DNA from: Oscillospiraceae bacterium
Lineage (GTDB): Bacteria; Bacillota; Clostridia; Oscillospirales; Oscillospiraceae
Length of the DNA stretch: 53,634 nucleotides
Reading direction: 5' to 3'
NCBI GenBank assembly: GCA_017479425.1
Contig: JAFVCD010000024.1
Span: 1 to 53,634 of the forward strand
Shown in pieces: positions 15,651-24,436 of the stretch. The position numbers were made by a program, and so were the translations under genes. Below the pieces are notes generated by a model, which worked only from the letters and a program-made list of their open reading frames with translations, was not told the origin of the DNA and ran no database searches. The stretch's first letter is position 1. Every line of letters begins with the position of its first letter.

Positions 15651-16712
15651 ATGAAAGCATTTCTGTTAAAAAACAGAAAAATCGTGATTTCGGTGCTGAT
15701 AGCGCTCCTTTGCGTTATTCTGACCGGTGTGACGCTCGTGAGATATTTCTCGCTCGCCTCGCTTCTCCGAAGCCAGCAGGCGGCCGAAGCGTTCAAGGGC
15801 GAGAGCGATAAGCTCACCGCGCAGGTTAGCGCGTATTTCCCTGTGGGCGGCGGAATAACCTTCGAGGGAGTCTACTCCTTCCGTAACAATCTCGACAGTA
15901 AATACGTCGACGCGAGCATAGAAAAGCCAGCCGTCGGCGCAAACTGGAAGGACGGGTACTCCGCGAAAAGCTCAATCTCCGTCTCCGGCGCGAAGACGAC
16001 AACGGACTGCACGGTGTACGGCGTCGGAGGAGAGTACTTCTACTTCCACCCGCTTTACCTGCGCGACGGCAGCTATATCGCAGAGCCCGACCTTGTCCAC
16101 GACTGCGTTATCCTCGATGAGGAGCTTGCATGGCGCCTTTTCGGCGGCTTCGAGCTTGAGGGAATGACCGTCACCATTGGCGATAAGCCGTTCCGCATCG
16201 CCGGAGTTATCCGCCGCGAGGACGATTTTGCCACGAAGAGCGCGTATTCCGACGGCGCCGTGATGTATATGCACTATGACGCGCTGAATGAGCTTCAGGA
16301 GTCGAAGATCACGACCTATGAGCTTGTCGGCGTTGACCCCATCGACGGATTTCTGAAAAACATCGTAGCGGAGGGGTTTTCGGACGCCGCTGTTGTCGAA
16401 AACAGCGCGAGGTTTATGCCGCTGAATGAGCTTAATGTCCTGTCGCGTTACTTTACGCGCACTATGGTAACAGAGCCGGTAGTCTATCCCTATTGGGAAA
16501 ATGCCGCGCGCAACGTGGAATCTCGGCTTGCGCTGCTGCTCATTCCGGCGGCTGTGCTGCCGATCTATCCGATTGCTCTTGCAATCTACTGGGCGGTGCG
16601 CGGCATCAAGGCGGCAATTAGCGCACTGAAAACAGCAATCCCCGACGCGCTCGATAAAATCAGCGAGCGCCGATATGAACGCAGTATGAGAAAGAAGGCT
16701 AAAAATGGCTGA
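15651..16712 (+). CDS. Reduced MacB/FtsX-like membrane protein
   Basis: A 353-aa protein with one N-terminal helix (about 9-31), a large extracytoplasmic domain and one or two hydrophobic segments near residues 292-318, then a basic cytoplasmic tail. The outer domain resembles the periplasmic core of MacB-type proteins: CVILDEELAWRLFGGFELEGMTVTIGDKPFRIAGVI corresponds to the common segment in which a newly assigned residue pair precedes GxxxxIxGxxFxVVGV. Standard MacB/FtsX proteins have four helices and a C-terminal permease part; here the last three-helix unit is not seen. It overlaps the ATPase gene by 8 bases, so the two are made together. The function is inferred from family and context only. 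Confidence 0.7.
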   Translation: MKAFLLKNRKIVISVLIALLCVILTGVTLVRYFSLASLLRSQQAAEAFKGESDKLTAQVSAYFPVGGGITFEGVYSFRNNLDSKYVDASIEKPAVGANWKDGYSAKSSISVSGAKTTTDCTVYGVGGEYFYFHPLYLRDGSYIAEPDLVHDCVILDEELAWRLFGGFELEGMTVTIGDKPFRIAGVIRREDDFATKSAYSDGAVMYMHYDALNELQESKITTYELVGVDPIDGFLKNIVAEGFSDAAVVENSARFMPLNELNVLSRYFTRTMVTEPVVYPYWENAARNVESRLALLLIPAAVLPIYPIALAIYWAVRGIKAAISALKTAIPDALDKISERRYERSMRKKAKNG

Positions 16713-17811
16713 GGTCACACTTAAACACGTCTGGAAGGTCTATAAGGACAGCGGCGTTGAGGCTGTAAAGGACTTCAACCTCGAGATAAAGGATAAGGAA
16801 TTCGTAGTTTTCGTCGGTCCCTCCGGCTGTGGAAAGAGCACAACTCTTCGCATGGTCGCTGGACTTGAGGAGATATCCGGCGGCGAGATTTTCATCGGCG
16901 GCAAGAAGGTCAACAACGTTCAGCCAAAGGACAGAGATATCTCGATGGTTTTCCAGAACTACGCTCTCTATCCGCATATGTCGGTATTCGATAACATCGG
17001 CTTTCCGCTTCGTATGCGTCACTTCCCGCGCGCTGAGATAAAGCGCAGGGTAGAGGAGGCGGCGGATATCCTTGAGATACGCGACCTTCTGAAGCGAAAG
17101 CCGAAGGCTCTCTCCGGCGGTCAGCGCCAGCGCGTTGCGATCGGCAGAGCGATAGTGCGCGAGCCGCAGGTGTTCCTTATGGACGAGCCGCTCTCGAATC
17201 TCGATGCAAAGCTCCGCAATCAGATGCGCACCGAGCTCATAAAGCTCCGCGAGCGCATAAATACGACATTTATATATGTTACCCACGATCAGACAGAGGC
17301 GATGACCCTCGGCGACCGCATCGTAATTATGCACGACGGCGTGATAATGCAGGTCGGAAGCCCGAGCGAGGTGTTCAATAAGCCGGAAAATACCTTTGTC
17401 GCCGGCTTTATCGGAATGCCGCAGATGAACTTCCTCGATGGCGAGCTGAAAATCGGCGCAGAGAGCGCCTCGGTCACTGTCGGAGGCAAGGAGATCGCTC
17501 TGAACGCCGACCACTTCGAGCGCCTCAAGGCACACGGCGCAAGGAGCGGCAGGGTAACCTTCGGCATACGCCCAGAGCATTTCGAGATGAAGGAGGGCGG
17601 GATCGCTGCGAAGGCGGACGTCAGCGAGCTCACCGGCAGTACCTTGAACGTACACGCTAAGATCGGAGAGGCGGACGTTGTCGCGGTGGTGCAGATAGAT
17701 GAGGACGACGCCGAGCCGCCGAAGCCCGGAACGCCGATTTCCCTCGTTCCGGAGCAGAAGAGGATCCACATCTTCGACCCGGATACGGGCAAGAGCCTAT
17801 TATACGGATAA
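16705..17811 (+). CDS. MalK/UgpC-like ABC transporter ATPase
   Basis: Powers the importer: 368 aa, with a complete nucleotide-binding domain and a C-terminal regulatory TOBE/OB domain. Walker A GPSGCGKST lies at 38-46, the Q-loop MVFQNYALYPHM at about 81-92, the signature LSGGQRQR at 136-143, Walker B VFLMDEP at 156-162 and the switch histidine at 194 (YVTHDQTEAM). The C-terminal part includes FGIRPEHFE and FDPDTGKSLL, as in MsmK/UgpC proteins that serve several sugar importers. It is the last gene of the operon, followed by an intrinsic terminator at 17818-17845. It is the only ATPase here, so the adaptor and the MacB-like protein have no ATPase of their own. Confidence 0.94.
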   Translation: MAEVTLKHVWKVYKDSGVEAVKDFNLEIKDKEFVVFVGPSGCGKSTTLRMVAGLEEISGGEIFIGGKKVNNVQPKDRDISMVFQNYALYPHMSVFDNIGFPLRMRHFPRAEIKRRVEEAADILEIRDLLKRKPKALSGGQRQRVAIGRAIVREPQVFLMDEPLSNLDAKLRNQMRTELIKLRERINTTFIYVTHDQTEAMTLGDRIVIMHDGVIMQVGSPSEVFNKPENTFVAGFIGMPQMNFLDGELKIGAESASVTVGGKEIALNADHFERLKAHGARSGRVTFGIRPEHFEMKEGGIAAKADVSELTGSTLNVHAKIGEADVVAVVQIDEDDAEPPKPGTPISLVPEQKRIHIFDPDTGKSLLYG

Positions 17812-17817
17812 ATTCTA

Positions 17818-17845
17818 TCGGTCAGCAGATTGCTGGCCGATTTTT
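17818..17845 (+). terminator. Terminator of the six-gene transport operon
   Basis: A 9-bp stem with one G-T pair (17818-17826, 17832-17840) and loop AGATT, followed directly by TTTTT. It begins 7 bases after the ATPase stop codon. Confidence 0.85.
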
Positions 17846-17846
17846 A

Positions 17847-17875
17847 TTGCATTTTTCATTCTTGCAGAGTAAAAT
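17847..17875 (+). promoter_or_regulatory. Putative promoter of MATE gene
   Basis: TTGCAT (17847-17852), 17 bases and TAAAAT (17870-17875) lie right after the terminator and 31 bases before the MATE start codon. Confidence 0.5.
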
Positions 17876-17905
17876 AAACAGATAAAACTCGAAAAGGACA
17901 GAAAG

Positions 17906-19399
17906 ATGGACAAATCCCAGGTTTCCACAGCAATCGACGATCTTCCGTATGCAGACCCGACGGAAAATGAGATAAACGGCCCGGTGCGCCGTCAGAAGCC
18001 GCCGGAGAGCGTTTCGGAGGGACGCCTTTACCGCGATATCGTAATGATAGCGTGGCCGAGCCTCATCGAGCTGATCCTCACTCAGCTCACGAGCATGGCG
18101 GATCAGGCGATGGTCGGCGCTCTGCCCGGTGATGCGGGCGTTATGGCGATAGCCTCGGTCGGACTTGCGACACAGCCGAAGTTTCTCCTTATGACGATGG
18201 TGCAGGCGATGTGCGTCGGCTCGACGGCGCTGATCGCTCGCTTTCGCGGCCAGCAGGACAGAAGGCGCGCAAACGAGGTTTTCCGTCAGGCGCTTGTGCT
18301 GAATATTCTTATTTCTGCGCTCTTTATGACGGTCGGACTTTTCTTTGCCGAGTGGCTCATAACCTTTATGGGCGGCTCCGGCGATATCACCGAGGCGACC
18401 CTGCGCGACGGAATACGCTACTTCAACATTCAGATGTACGGCTTTGTGCCGCTCTGCCTCGGCTTTACCGTGACAGCGGCGCTTCGCGGCATCGGAGATA
18501 CGAAAATCCCGCTTGTCTACAATACGATCGCGAACATCGTCAACCTTATAATGAACTACGTTATGATCTACGGCCGCCTCGGCTGCCCTGCGATGGGCGT
18601 TGAAGGCGCAGCGTGGGCGACGATTATCGGCCAGACGGTCGCCGCGATCATCGCAGCGGCGGTTGTGCTGAGAAGGACGAGCTACATACACTTTGATTTC
18701 CGCGAGAGGTTCAGATTTGATAAGACTCTCATCGGCAACGTCGCTATGATCGGCGTTCCGAGCATGGTCGAACAGCTTTTCATGCGCGCGGGACTCATTA
18801 TCTACACCCGCACTGTGGCGGGACTCGGCGACCTCGTCTACTCTACGCATCTGATTTTAATGAGTATCCAGTCGATGACGTTTATGATGGGTCAGGCGTT
18901 TGCGAACGCCGCGACAACGCTGATGGGTCAATCCCTCGGCAAGCGGCGGTACGATATGGCGGCGATTTATATGAGCCGCACTCAGCGCCTCGGAATTATT
19001 ACAAGCCTCGCTATGAGCGCCGCACTGGTGCTGTTTAATGACGAAATAATCTCAATTTTCAACAAGACCCCGGCGGTCATCGCGACCGGCGCGCCGGTGC
19101 TCGTTATTCTCGCGGCGACACAGCCGTTCCAGTCGGCACAGTTCATTACAGCCGGAGGACTGCGCGGCGCAGGCGATACGCGCTATACGGCGCTCGTGTA
19201 CGCGATTACGGTGCTCGGCATACGCTCCGGTCTCGGACTTCTCTTTATGCGCGTGTTCAGGTGGGGTATCTGGGGCGCGTGGATCGCGCTCGTGTCCGAT
19301 CAGCTTATGAGGACTGTGCTTATGAGCCTCAGGTACCACTCCGGCAGGTGGAAGAGAATGGCGGCTGAGAGATTCAGAAAGGTGGATAACAAAGCATGA
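17906..19399 (+). CDS. MATE family efflux transporter
   Basis: A cation/drug antiporter of the multidrug and toxic compound extrusion family, 497 aa with twelve predicted membrane helices. The first 40 residues are a hydrophilic cytoplasmic tail. IAWPSLIELILTQLTSMADQAMVGAL starts the N-lobe. GGLRGAGDTRYT in the C-lobe and ALRGIGDTKIPL in the N-lobe are the duplicated family motifs. ATG 17906 follows AGGACAGAAAG. The stop overlaps the start of the uracil-DNA glycosylase gene by 4 bases. The substrate cannot be told from sequence. Confidence 0.92.
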   Translation: MDKSQVSTAIDDLPYADPTENEINGPVRRQKPPESVSEGRLYRDIVMIAWPSLIELILTQLTSMADQAMVGALPGDAGVMAIASVGLATQPKFLLMTMVQAMCVGSTALIARFRGQQDRRRANEVFRQALVLNILISALFMTVGLFFAEWLITFMGGSGDITEATLRDGIRYFNIQMYGFVPLCLGFTVTAALRGIGDTKIPLVYNTIANIVNLIMNYVMIYGRLGCPAMGVEGAAWATIIGQTVAAIIAAAVVLRRTSYIHFDFRERFRFDKTLIGNVAMIGVPSMVEQLFMRAGLIIYTRTVAGLGDLVYSTHLILMSIQSMTFMMGQAFANAATTLMGQSLGKRRYDMAAIYMSRTQRLGIITSLAMSAALVLFNDEIISIFNKTPAVIATGAPVLVILAATQPFQSAQFITAGGLRGAGDTRYTALVYAITVLGIRSGLGLLFMRVFRWGIWGAWIALVSDQLMRTVLMSLRYHSGRWKRMAAERFRKVDNKA

Positions 19400-19962
19400 T
19401 TAACGAGCTTTACGAAAGATGCTCAAAGTGCCGCAGGTGCGCCCTGTGGGAAACGCGTACAAATCTCGTGTTCGGCGACGGAAACCCAAACGCAAGCGTA
19501 ATGTTCGTCGGCGAGGGCCCGGGAGAGAATGAGGATCTGACTGGAAAGCCCTTCGTAGGGCGCGGCGGTCAGCTTCTTACCGATATGCTCGCCTATGTTG
19601 ACCTTGTGCGCGAGAAGAATTTTTACATTGCAAATATTGTCAAGTGCCGCCCGCCGAAAAACCGCGACCCGCTTCCGGAGGAGCAGAAGTCGTGTATTGG
19701 GTGGCTCGAGGAGCAGATGGGCATAATAAAGCCGAAAATCGTAGTCTGCCTCGGCAGGATCAGCGCGATGGCGCTTATTAAGCCGGATTTTAAGATAAGT
19801 CAGGAGCACGGTCTTGTGTTTGACAAGGGCGGTGTGAAGTATATGGCTCTTTTTCACCCTGCGGCTCTTCTGCGCGATCCGCGCAGGCGGCCCGAGACGT
19901 TTATAGACCTCAAAAATCTTCAGAAGCTCATTCTTGAGATAGCGCCTGAAACATATCGGTAA
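19396..19962 (+). CDS. Family-4 (iron-sulfur) uracil-DNA glycosylase
   Basis: Removes uracil from DNA arising from cytosine deamination or misincorporation. The 188-aa length is usual. The four cysteines expected to hold the 4Fe-4S cluster are visible: C12-x2-C15 near the N-terminus and C84-x15-C100 (KCRPPKNRDP...KSC). GEGPGENEDLTGKPFVGRGG is the catalytic-loop signature of the family and HPAALLRDP the C-terminal motif. It is coupled to the MATE gene by the ATGA overlap, although the two functions are unrelated. Confidence 0.92.
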   Translation: MINELYERCSKCRRCALWETRTNLVFGDGNPNASVMFVGEGPGENEDLTGKPFVGRGGQLLTDMLAYVDLVREKNFYIANIVKCRPPKNRDPLPEEQKSCIGWLEEQMGIIKPKIVVCLGRISAMALIKPDFKISQEHGLVFDKGGVKYMALFHPAALLRDPRRRPETFIDLKNLQKLILEIAPETYR

Positions 19963-20186
19963 ATATTTTTAAAAAAATCTGATTTTTAAAACTCTTGTAA
20001 TAATTTACTGTTTATTTCGTAAAACTTAGAGGATAATATAATAACCGTGAACAACAAATTCACCTTTTTCATTTTATCCTCTTTTTTTCATTGAAGAAAC
20101 CCCGACAAGGGGTTTCTTCATTTTTTATTCCCTTTTTTAAACCTTTGTGTTATACTTAAAATGAATAAAAATGGGGACAAGGTGCT
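19963..20186 (+). other. AT-rich intergenic region upstream of pcrA
   Basis: This 224-base gap is unusually AT-rich and holds no gene that I can support. A TATAAT-like hexamer occurs at 20037-20042 but lacks a good -35. The terminator at 20093-20119 closes whatever transcript crosses it. A short RNA between about 20045 and 20125 is possible but nothing in the sequence identifies one. A TATACT at 20151-20156 may serve pcrA, with a weak -35. Confidence 0.3.
20093..20126 (+). terminator. Intrinsic terminator upstream of pcrA
   Basis: Perfect 11-bp stem GAAGAAACCCC (20093-20103) against 20109-20119, loop GACAA, followed by ATTTTTTATT. It lies about 130 bases beyond the glycosylase stop. Confidence 0.85.
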
Positions 20187-22667
20187 ATGGACAGAGAAGA
20201 CTTCAAAAAGAGATTTATTAAAGCCCGCAGAGCCGCCATCGAGACGGACTTTTCGCGGCTTAACGATATGCAGCGCGAGGCGGTGCTGACCACCGAAGGC
20301 CCGCTTCTTCTGCTTGCAGGCGCCGGAAGCGGCAAGACTACGGTGCTCATAAACAGAATTGTCAACCTCATCCGCTACGGGCGCGGCTCCGACTGCGACT
20401 TCGTGCCGGACTGGGCGGAGGAATCGGATATAGAGGCGATGGAGAGCGGCAGAGCCGGAGCTGACCTTCTCGGCGTCGAACCCTGCGAGCCGTGGAGAAT
20501 ACTTGCGATAACCTTCACAAATAAGGCGGCGGACGAGCTGAAGGCGAGACTTCTCACCGCTCTCGGCGAGGAGAGCCAGGATATATGGGCTATGACTTTC
20601 CATAGCTGCTGTGTGCGAATTCTGCGCCGCCATATTGACCTCATCGGCTACGATAAGAGCTTCACGATTTACGATTCCTCGGACTCTCAGGCGGTTATGA
20701 AGCGCGTAGCGAAGGAGCTGGAGCTCGACGAGAAGATGTTCCCGCCGAAGCTCATTTTGTCTGCTATCAGCCGCGCAAAGGATGAGATGCTCTCGCCGGA
20801 AGACTTCGCCGCCGCGGCAGAGAAGAGCTTTGATTCCAAGCAGCGCCATTACGCCCGCTGTTACGTTGAGTACGAAAAGCGCCTCAAGGCGGCGAATGCC
20901 GTCGATTTCGACGATCTCATATTCCTCACCGTTCGCCTGCTCAGCGAGAACCGCGAGGTAAGAGAGTACTATCAGCGCTTTTTCCGCTATGTTCTCGTCG
21001 ACGAGTATCAGGACACCTCAATTTTGCAGTATAAGCTTGTTTCGCTTCTTGCGGGCGGCTGCAATAATCTCTGCGTTGTCGGCGACGATGACCAGTCGAT
21101 CTACAAATTCCGCGGCGCAACGATAGAGAATATACTCTCCTTTGAGAAATCCTATCCCGGCGCGCGTACAATAAAGCTCGAGCAGAACTATCGCTCTACG
21201 GCGCACATACTCGGCGCGGCAAATGCCGTAATCCGCAACAACCTCGGGCGCAAGGGCAAGGAGCTGTGGACGAACGCGGGCGACGGCGAAAGACCGAAGC
21301 TCTACGTTGCGATGAATGAGGATGACGAGGCGCAGTTTGTTGCAAACCGCATACTTGAGGCGGTGAGCGGCGGCATGAACTTCCGCGACTGCGCCGTTTT
21401 GTACCGAATGAACGCGCAGAGTAACCGCCTTGAATATGCTTTCAAAAGGCAGGGCATACCCTACAAGGTCGTCGGCGGTATGCGCTTTTTCGACAGAGCG
21501 GAGATCAAGGACATCACAAGCTACCTCGCCGCCGTACACAATCCGGACGATGATCTCAGGCTTCTGCGCATAATCAACAACCCGCCGCGCGGGATCGGCG
21601 CCGCGACCATCGAAACGGTGCGCTCCATAGCCTCAGTGGAGGGCAGGAGCCTCTCGTCGGTCATCGCAAACGCCGACCGATACCCGGAGCTGAAAACTCC
21701 GTCAAAGAAGCTTCTTAAATTCGCGGCGCTTATGGATGAGCTGCGCGAGAGCGCGGAGAAAATGCCGCTCGACGATTTTTATGACGAGCTGCTTAACAAA
21801 TCCGGCTACCTCGAATCGCTCGGCACGAATGACGAGGCGCTCGCGCGAATCGATAACCTCAAGGAATTGAAATCGAACATAATCGCGTATATGGAGAGTG
21901 CGGAAACGCCCACTCTCGCGGGCTTCCTCGATGAGATCGCGCTCTATACCGACCTCGACAGCGTTGAGAGCGGCGATAACAACGTCATAATGATGACGAT
22001 GCACGCGGCAAAGGGCCTTGAATTTCCGTATGTTTTCATAGTCGGTATGGAGGACGGCATCTTTCCGTCGCTCCGCTCCATCGGTGACAGCGAGGAGATG
22101 GAGGAGGAGCGGAGACTTTGCTACGTCGCGCTCACACGCGCGAAGGAGAAGCTGTTTCTTATCGCGGCGAAGCAGCGCATGATCTTCGGCAAAACAAGCT
22201 CAAATATGATCTCCCGCTTCGTTGACGAGATCCCCGAGGAGCACATCGAAAAGCCGGAGAATACTTATTCGCACCGGTATTCAGCGTGGGACGAGCCGGA
22301 CGACGAGCCATCCTACTCCTGGCAGCGCCGCGAGAAGCGCACCCCGGACGAGGGTACTTATTCCTGGCAGCGCCGTGAGAGACGAACAGACGAGAGTGTG
22401 GGCTACGGCGGATGGAGCGCGAGAAAAACGGAGGTCAGGCAGTACAAAAAGCCCGTTGAAGCTCCGAAAAAGACAGTCGAGACTCCGAAGGCGCCAGCTC
22501 TTATGGCGTTGGAGGTCGGCGACAGAGTTAAGCACAAGGCGTTCGGCGAGGGAACGGTTCTCGCGATAACGCCGATGCCGGGCGACGCGCTCGTCTCAGT
22601 GCAGTTTGGGGATAAGGAGAAGAAGCTGATGCTGAAAACTGCCGGCTCCTTCATGACTAAGATTTGA
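20187..22667 (+). CDS. pcrA: ATP-dependent DNA helicase PcrA/UvrD
   Basis: A superfamily-1A 3'-5' helicase for nucleotide-excision repair and clearing of replication and transcription conflicts. LNDMQREAVLTTEGPLLLLAGAGSGKTT carries the Q-motif and Walker A. DEYQDTS is motif II, GDDDQSIYKFRGA motif III, QNYRST motif IV, and VALTRAKEKLFL motif VI. The C-terminus (GDRVKHKAFGEGTVL) is the Tudor-like domain that binds RNA polymerase in Gram-positive PcrA. The total is 826 aa, longer than the roughly 740 of Bacillus because of an insert of about 35 residues between motifs I and Ia and a long basic linker with two copies of YSWQRREKRT-like sequence before the Tudor domain. The ATG follows GGGGACAAGGTG. 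Confidence 0.96.
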   Translation: MDREDFKKRFIKARRAAIETDFSRLNDMQREAVLTTEGPLLLLAGAGSGKTTVLINRIVNLIRYGRGSDCDFVPDWAEESDIEAMESGRAGADLLGVEPCEPWRILAITFTNKAADELKARLLTALGEESQDIWAMTFHSCCVRILRRHIDLIGYDKSFTIYDSSDSQAVMKRVAKELELDEKMFPPKLILSAISRAKDEMLSPEDFAAAAEKSFDSKQRHYARCYVEYEKRLKAANAVDFDDLIFLTVRLLSENREVREYYQRFFRYVLVDEYQDTSILQYKLVSLLAGGCNNLCVVGDDDQSIYKFRGATIENILSFEKSYPGARTIKLEQNYRSTAHILGAANAVIRNNLGRKGKELWTNAGDGERPKLYVAMNEDDEAQFVANRILEAVSGGMNFRDCAVLYRMNAQSNRLEYAFKRQGIPYKVVGGMRFFDRAEIKDITSYLAAVHNPDDDLRLLRIINNPPRGIGAATIETVRSIASVEGRSLSSVIANADRYPELKTPSKKLLKFAALMDELRESAEKMPLDDFYDELLNKSGYLESLGTNDEALARIDNLKELKSNIIAYMESAETPTLAGFLDEIALYTDLDSVESGDNNVIMMTMHAAKGLEFPYVFIVGMEDGIFPSLRSIGDSEEMEEERRLCYVALTRAKEKLFLIAAKQRMIFGKTSSNMISRFVDEIPEEHIEKPENTYSHRYSAWDEPDDEPSYSWQRREKRTPDEGTYSWQRRERRTDESVGYGGWSARKTEVRQYKKPVEAPKKTVETPKAPALMALEVGDRVKHKAFGEGTVLAITPMPGDALVSVQFGDKEKKLMLKTAGSFMTKI

Positions 22668-22677
22668 GGATTCAGAT

Positions 22678-23328
22678 ATGAGATACACAGTTGCCCTTTT
22701 TGATATGGACGGCACAATAAATAAAACAGACCCCGGAGTGAGGAACGGCTTTCGTTACGCTTTCAGTAAGCTCGGAAAGAGCTTTACCGAGGGAGTGGAA
22801 TGCAATGAGTTTCTCGGTCCGAGCATCGAGCATTCCTTTGAGTTCGTTTTCGGACTCGAGCCGGAGCTTATACCGGAAGCCGTGAAGCTGTATCGCGAGT
22901 ACTACTCCTCGACCGGCATAAACGAGTGCGAGCTTTACCCCGGACTGCGCGAGCTGCTTGCGAGGCTGAAAAATGAGGGCGTTACGCTTCTAACAGCGTC
23001 GTCAAAGCCCGAAAAGTTCGTGAGGATAATCCTCGATAACTTCGATATCGCAAAGTATTTTGACTATGCCGCAGGCGGCAGGCCGGAGCTCGGACTGAGC
23101 GACAAGATAGACGTCATCGAGCACGCGCTCGCGGAGGCGGGCGTGACCGACAGGACAAGGTGCCTTATGATAGGCGACAGAAAATATGATATCGAGGGCG
23201 GCAGGATGGCGAAAATCGACACCTGCGGCATACTCTGGGGCTACGGAGACAGACCGGAGCTTGAAGAAGCCGGAGCCGACTGGATAGCCGCGACTCCGGA
23301 GGAAGTGGGTGACATAATATGCTCTTAA
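22678..23328 (+). CDS. HAD-family phosphatase (phosphoglycolate phosphatase-like)
   Basis: A 216-aa cytoplasmic hydrolase of the HAD superfamily with an alpha-helical cap. The nucleophile motif is LFDMDGTINKT (Asp9, Asp11), motif II is TASSKPE with Lys shortly after, and motif IV is MIGDRKYDIEGG. GPSIEHSF between them lies in the cap. It is most like phosphoglycolate phosphatase or pyrophosphatase PpaX, but substrate choice in this superfamily cannot be read from motifs. It starts 10 bases after the pcrA stop and overlaps the next gene by 10 bases. Confidence 0.88.
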   Translation: MRYTVALFDMDGTINKTDPGVRNGFRYAFSKLGKSFTEGVECNEFLGPSIEHSFEFVFGLEPELIPEAVKLYREYYSSTGINECELYPGLRELLARLKNEGVTLLTASSKPEKFVRIILDNFDIAKYFDYAAGGRPELGLSDKIDVIEHALAEAGVTDRTRCLMIGDRKYDIEGGRMAKIDTCGILWGYGDRPELEEAGADWIAATPEEVGDIICS

Positions 23329-24431
23329 AACTGTGCGCGCCGACGCTTTTCGGCCTCGAGGGAATGACTGCGAACGAGCTCAAGCACCTCGGCTTCAAAA
23401 ACGTTGCCGCAGAAAACGGCAGAGTCAGATTTGAGGGCGACGAGCTCGGACTTGCAAAGGCGAATATATGCTCGCGCTTTTCGGAGAGGATACTTATCGA
23501 GCTTGCCCACTTCAAGGCGATGACCTTTGACGAGCTTTTTGAGGGTACAAAAGCGGCAAAATGGGAGACTTTTATACCAAAAACGGGACGTTTTCCGGTA
23601 AAAGGCTATTCCCTTAACTCCGCGCTCCACTCCGTTCCGGACTGCCAGCGCATCATAAAGAAGGCAATAAGCGCGCGCCTCGGGGGCAAGTACGGCCTTA
23701 CTTGGCTTCCTGAGAGCGGCGAGGAGTATCAGGTGCAGTTTTCCATTATGAAGGACGAGGTTTATCTATATCTCGACACCTCGGGGGTCGGTTTACATAA
23801 GCGCGGATACAGACCGGCGCAGGTGCAGGCGCCGCTGCGCGAAACGCTCGCCGCCGCGCTTGTAGATATGGCGGGCTACCGCGGCAGAGAGGACTTCTGC
23901 GACCCGTTCTGCGGATCGGGAACGATAGCGATAGAGGCGGCGCTCAGCGCAAAGCGCCGAGCACCCGGCATAAACCGCTCGTTCAGTGCGGAAAACTGGC
24001 ACGCGATTGATTATCGCGTCTGGACTGAGGCGAGGGAGGAGGCGCGGGCGCGCGAATTTCAGCGCGAGTACCGCATTTTTGCCTCGGATATCGACCCGGA
24101 GGCGATCGAGATCAGCCGCAAGAACGCCGCGAGAGCGGGCGTTGCGGATATCATCGACTTCTCAGTTGCCGACGCGACTTGGTTCCAACGCAGGACAGAG
24201 AGCGGAATAATCGTAACAAATCCGCCCTACGGCGAGCGTATGCTCGATGAAAAAGAGGCGCACAAGCTCGTACACGGCTTCGGACTTGCTATGAAGAAGC
24301 TCGAAAATTGGTCGGTGACTATAATCACAAGCGACGAGGAGCTTGAGCACCACTACGGCAGGCGCGCCGACAAGGTCAGAAAGCTCTATAACGGAATGAT
24401 AAAATGCGGAGCATATTATTTTAAGGGGTGA
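23319..24431 (+). CDS. THUMP-domain 23S rRNA (guanine-N2) methyltransferase, RlmL-like
   Basis: A SAM-dependent RNA methyltransferase of 370 aa. A THUMP-type RNA-binding region takes up about residues 60-155. The Rossmann domain follows: FCDPFCGSGTIAIEAAL binds SAM, DIDPEAIEISRKNAARAG is the acidic motif, and the catalytic motif is TNPPYGERM. It corresponds to the N-terminal half of E. coli RlmL and to Bacillus YpsC, which modify 23S rRNA. ATG 23319 lies inside the 3' end of the HAD gene and the stop overlaps a GTG preceding the next gene, so the three are probably cotranscribed. Confidence 0.9.
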   Translation: MLLKLCAPTLFGLEGMTANELKHLGFKNVAAENGRVRFEGDELGLAKANICSRFSERILIELAHFKAMTFDELFEGTKAAKWETFIPKTGRFPVKGYSLNSALHSVPDCQRIIKKAISARLGGKYGLTWLPESGEEYQVQFSIMKDEVYLYLDTSGVGLHKRGYRPAQVQAPLRETLAAALVDMAGYRGREDFCDPFCGSGTIAIEAALSAKRRAPGINRSFSAENWHAIDYRVWTEAREEARAREFQREYRIFASDIDPEAIEISRKNAARAGVADIIDFSVADATWFQRRTESGIIVTNPPYGERMLDEKEAHKLVHGFGLAMKKLENWSVTIITSDEELEHHYGRRADKVRKLYNGMIKCGAYYFKG

Positions 24432-24436
24432 AAAGG

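Noticed and set aside
16699-17769. Long antisense reading frame (356 codons) opposite the ABC ATPase gene
   Set aside because: It mirrors the codon bias of a clear ATPase gene with all motifs intact. Its translation has no recognisable domain and lacks a ribosome site.
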